Shown piece by piece: positions 20,243 to 21,453 of a stretch of 21,453 nt of DNA. Position 1 is the first letter of the stretch. Each line of letters starts with the position of its first letter. Source of the DNA: CAYLNH01 sp964384625 (GTDB lineage Bacteria; Verrucomicrobiota; Lentisphaeria; JABSQK01); contig CAYLNH010000111.1 of assembly GCA_964384625.1 (NCBI GenBank), positions 1 to 21,453 of the forward strand, read 5' to 3'. Made by a program: the position numbers and the translations under genes. A model generated the notes under the pieces. That model searched no databases. It saw nothing but the letters and a program-made list of their open reading frames with translations, and was not told the DNA's origin.

Positions 20243-21336
20243 GTCAGGCGTTTTCTTTTGAGGAGCTGCGCGATGTCGTCGGCAATTTTGAGATCGACGG
20301 CGAGTTGGTTGATACCGAGAACTGGGACATCGGCCATATCAACGACACCTTTTTCGCGACGATGCGGACGGCTGCCGGCAACCGGCAGATCTGTCTGCAG
20401 CGGATCAACCACCATGTGTTTCTGAATCCGCCGCTGCTGATGGAGAACTATCTGCGCACCACCCGGCATCTGCAGACCAAGGTGAAGAACCCGGATCGAA
20501 ATGCGCTGTCCCTGTACCTGACCAAACGCGGCCGGCCTTACTATCATTCCCGGCGGGGCAACTACTGGCGGGCGACCTCTTATATCGACAACACCTTTGT
20601 CGTCAGCGTTATCGAGGACAACCACACAGCCCGCAATGCCGCCCGCGCGTTTGCCCAATTCCAGAAGCAACTGGTGGATCTCCCCGGCCCCCGGCTGCAC
20701 GAGACGATCGTCGGTTTCCACTATACCCCGGGCCGTTATGAGGCGCTGATCGACGCAATCGAGTCCGATCCCAGAGACCGCGCCGCGGCATGCTCCCGGG
20801 AGATCTCCTTTGCCGTGGAACGCGAGGACCTGACCACGGTGATCACGGAAGCGATGGCGGCCGGCAGCGTCCCGGAACGCATCGCCCACAATGACACAAA
20901 GATCAACAATGTTCTCTTCGACTGCGACACCAAAGAAGCCGTCTGCGTGGTCGACCTGGACACGCTGATGCCGGGGTCGGCGCTCTACGATTTCGGCGAC
21001 CTGGTCCGCAGTTCCGCCGGCGGTTTTGCCGAGAACGAAAAGGATCTGAGCAAGGTCGAACTGCTGCTCGACCGGTTCGAAGCGCTGGTGGAAGGCTATC
21101 TGAGCGAGGCGGACTTCCTGACCCGGCGCGAACTCGACCTGCTGGCGTTCTGCGGCAAACTTATCACCTTCGAATGCGGCACCCGCTTCCTGGCGGATTA
21201 TCTGAAGGGCGACGAGTACTTCCGCATCCACTATCCGGAAGAGAACCTCGACCGCTGCCGGACGCAGTTCAAACTGGTGGAAGAGATGGAGAAACACCAG
21301 AGCGATATGGAAGCAATCGTCCACAAGCACAAGTAG
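20239..21336 (+). CDS. Anomeric sugar kinase, NahK-like (APH phosphotransferase family)
   Basis: This is likely to phosphorylate a free (amino) sugar at C1, as N-acetylhexosamine 1-kinase does. The kinase fold is of the aminoglycoside/choline type. WDIGHINDTFFAT forms the nucleotide-binding part, the catalytic loop is IAHNDTKINNVLFD (His-x-Asp with Lys and Asn), and the metal-binding segment is VVDLDTLMPGSALYDFGDLVR, a block nearly diagnostic of NahK-like proteins. From TTG 20239 it has 365 residues, the normal length. GAAAGG at 20225-20230 is 8 nt from this TTG but only 2 nt from the alternative GTG 20233, so I favour TTG, which overlaps the previous stop as TTGA. Exact sugar specificity is not readable. 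Confidence 0.88.
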   Translation: MSQAFSFEELRDVVGNFEIDGELVDTENWDIGHINDTFFATMRTAAGNRQICLQRINHHVFLNPPLLMENYLRTTRHLQTKVKNPDRNALSLYLTKRGRPYYHSRRGNYWRATSYIDNTFVVSVIEDNHTARNAARAFAQFQKQLVDLPGPRLHETIVGFHYTPGRYEALIDAIESDPRDRAAACSREISFAVEREDLTTVITEAMAAGSVPERIAHNDTKINNVLFDCDTKEAVCVVDLDTLMPGSALYDFGDLVRSSAGGFAENEKDLSKVELLLDRFEALVEGYLSEADFLTRRELDLLAFCGKLITFECGTRFLADYLKGDEYFRIHYPEENLDRCRTQFKLVEEMEKHQSDMEAIVHKHK

Positions 21337-21453
21337 CCGCCACACTGCAACACGCCCCCGCCGCCGCATGCATCGGCGCCCCGCCAATACCACACTTGCA
21401 TTTAGGGTCGGCGCGGAAATAACGTCGCATTATTCGGGGCAGACATACCAACC
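21337..21453. other. Downstream spacer at the window end
   Basis: No gene or clear terminator is seen in these 117 bases. The last 50 are less G+C-rich and could hold a promoter for a gene beyond the window. Confidence 0.4.

Overview
The window is high-G+C bacterial DNA with sigma70-like promoters (TTGACA-type -35 boxes, usually 16-nt spacers) and clear Shine-Dalgarno sites. A beta-barrel porin with a signal peptide points to a Gram-negative cell. The taxon cannot be fixed from the sequence. An anaerobic or facultative environmental bacterium, for example from the PVC/Kiritimatiellota or Desulfobacterota side, would fit, but this is a guess.

Layout. (1) 1-1335 (-): an IS66-family insertion sequence cut by the window edge, with a DUF6788-like small protein translationally coupled to the transposase. 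(2) About 1489-1714: the C-terminal remnant of an RND efflux pump. (3) 1971-9951: a metal(loid)-stress island of three transcription units. Unit A is arsR1, a four-helix-bundle gene inside an apparent small inserted element, and a chrA-type chromate transporter. Unit B is a Cys-rich two-repeat small protein, a SAM methyltransferase, an ABC ATPase and an ABC-2 permease. Unit C is arsR2, a nucleoside phosphorylase, a methyltransferase, a DsrE-like protein and another methyltransferase, closed by a terminator. The three promoters share one architecture: TTGAC(A/C), 16 nt, TA(G/C)A(G/T)T, followed directly by an inverted repeat ATT(A/C)G-N6-C(T/G)AAT. They therefore look like one ArsR regulon. (4) 9963-15378: an iron-uptake locus. 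It has a DtxR-like regulator fused to a FeoA domain, a second FeoA, FeoB, a FeoB-associated Cys-rich membrane protein, a small conserved hypothetical protein and an LbtU-type porin. Two promoters carry related GTTAAG-N4-CTTAAC-like boxes. (5) 15379-17648: a decayed stretch with a terminator-like hairpin, AbiEi/AbiEii toxin-antitoxin remnants and an intact protein of the kind often found beside SWIM zinc-finger genes. (6) 17649-21336: a glycosyltransferase on the minus strand, then a G+C-rich hairpin-bearing spacer, then a sugar nucleotidyltransferase/anomeric sugar kinase pair.

The best candidates for something undescribed are the ArsR-controlled methyltransferase/phosphorylase/DsrE/Cys-rich/ABC module (4117-9951) and the heptamer-repeat-bounded four-helix-bundle element (2297-2811). 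The latter sits between arsR1 and chrA and supplies the end of the first gene and apparently the start of the second.
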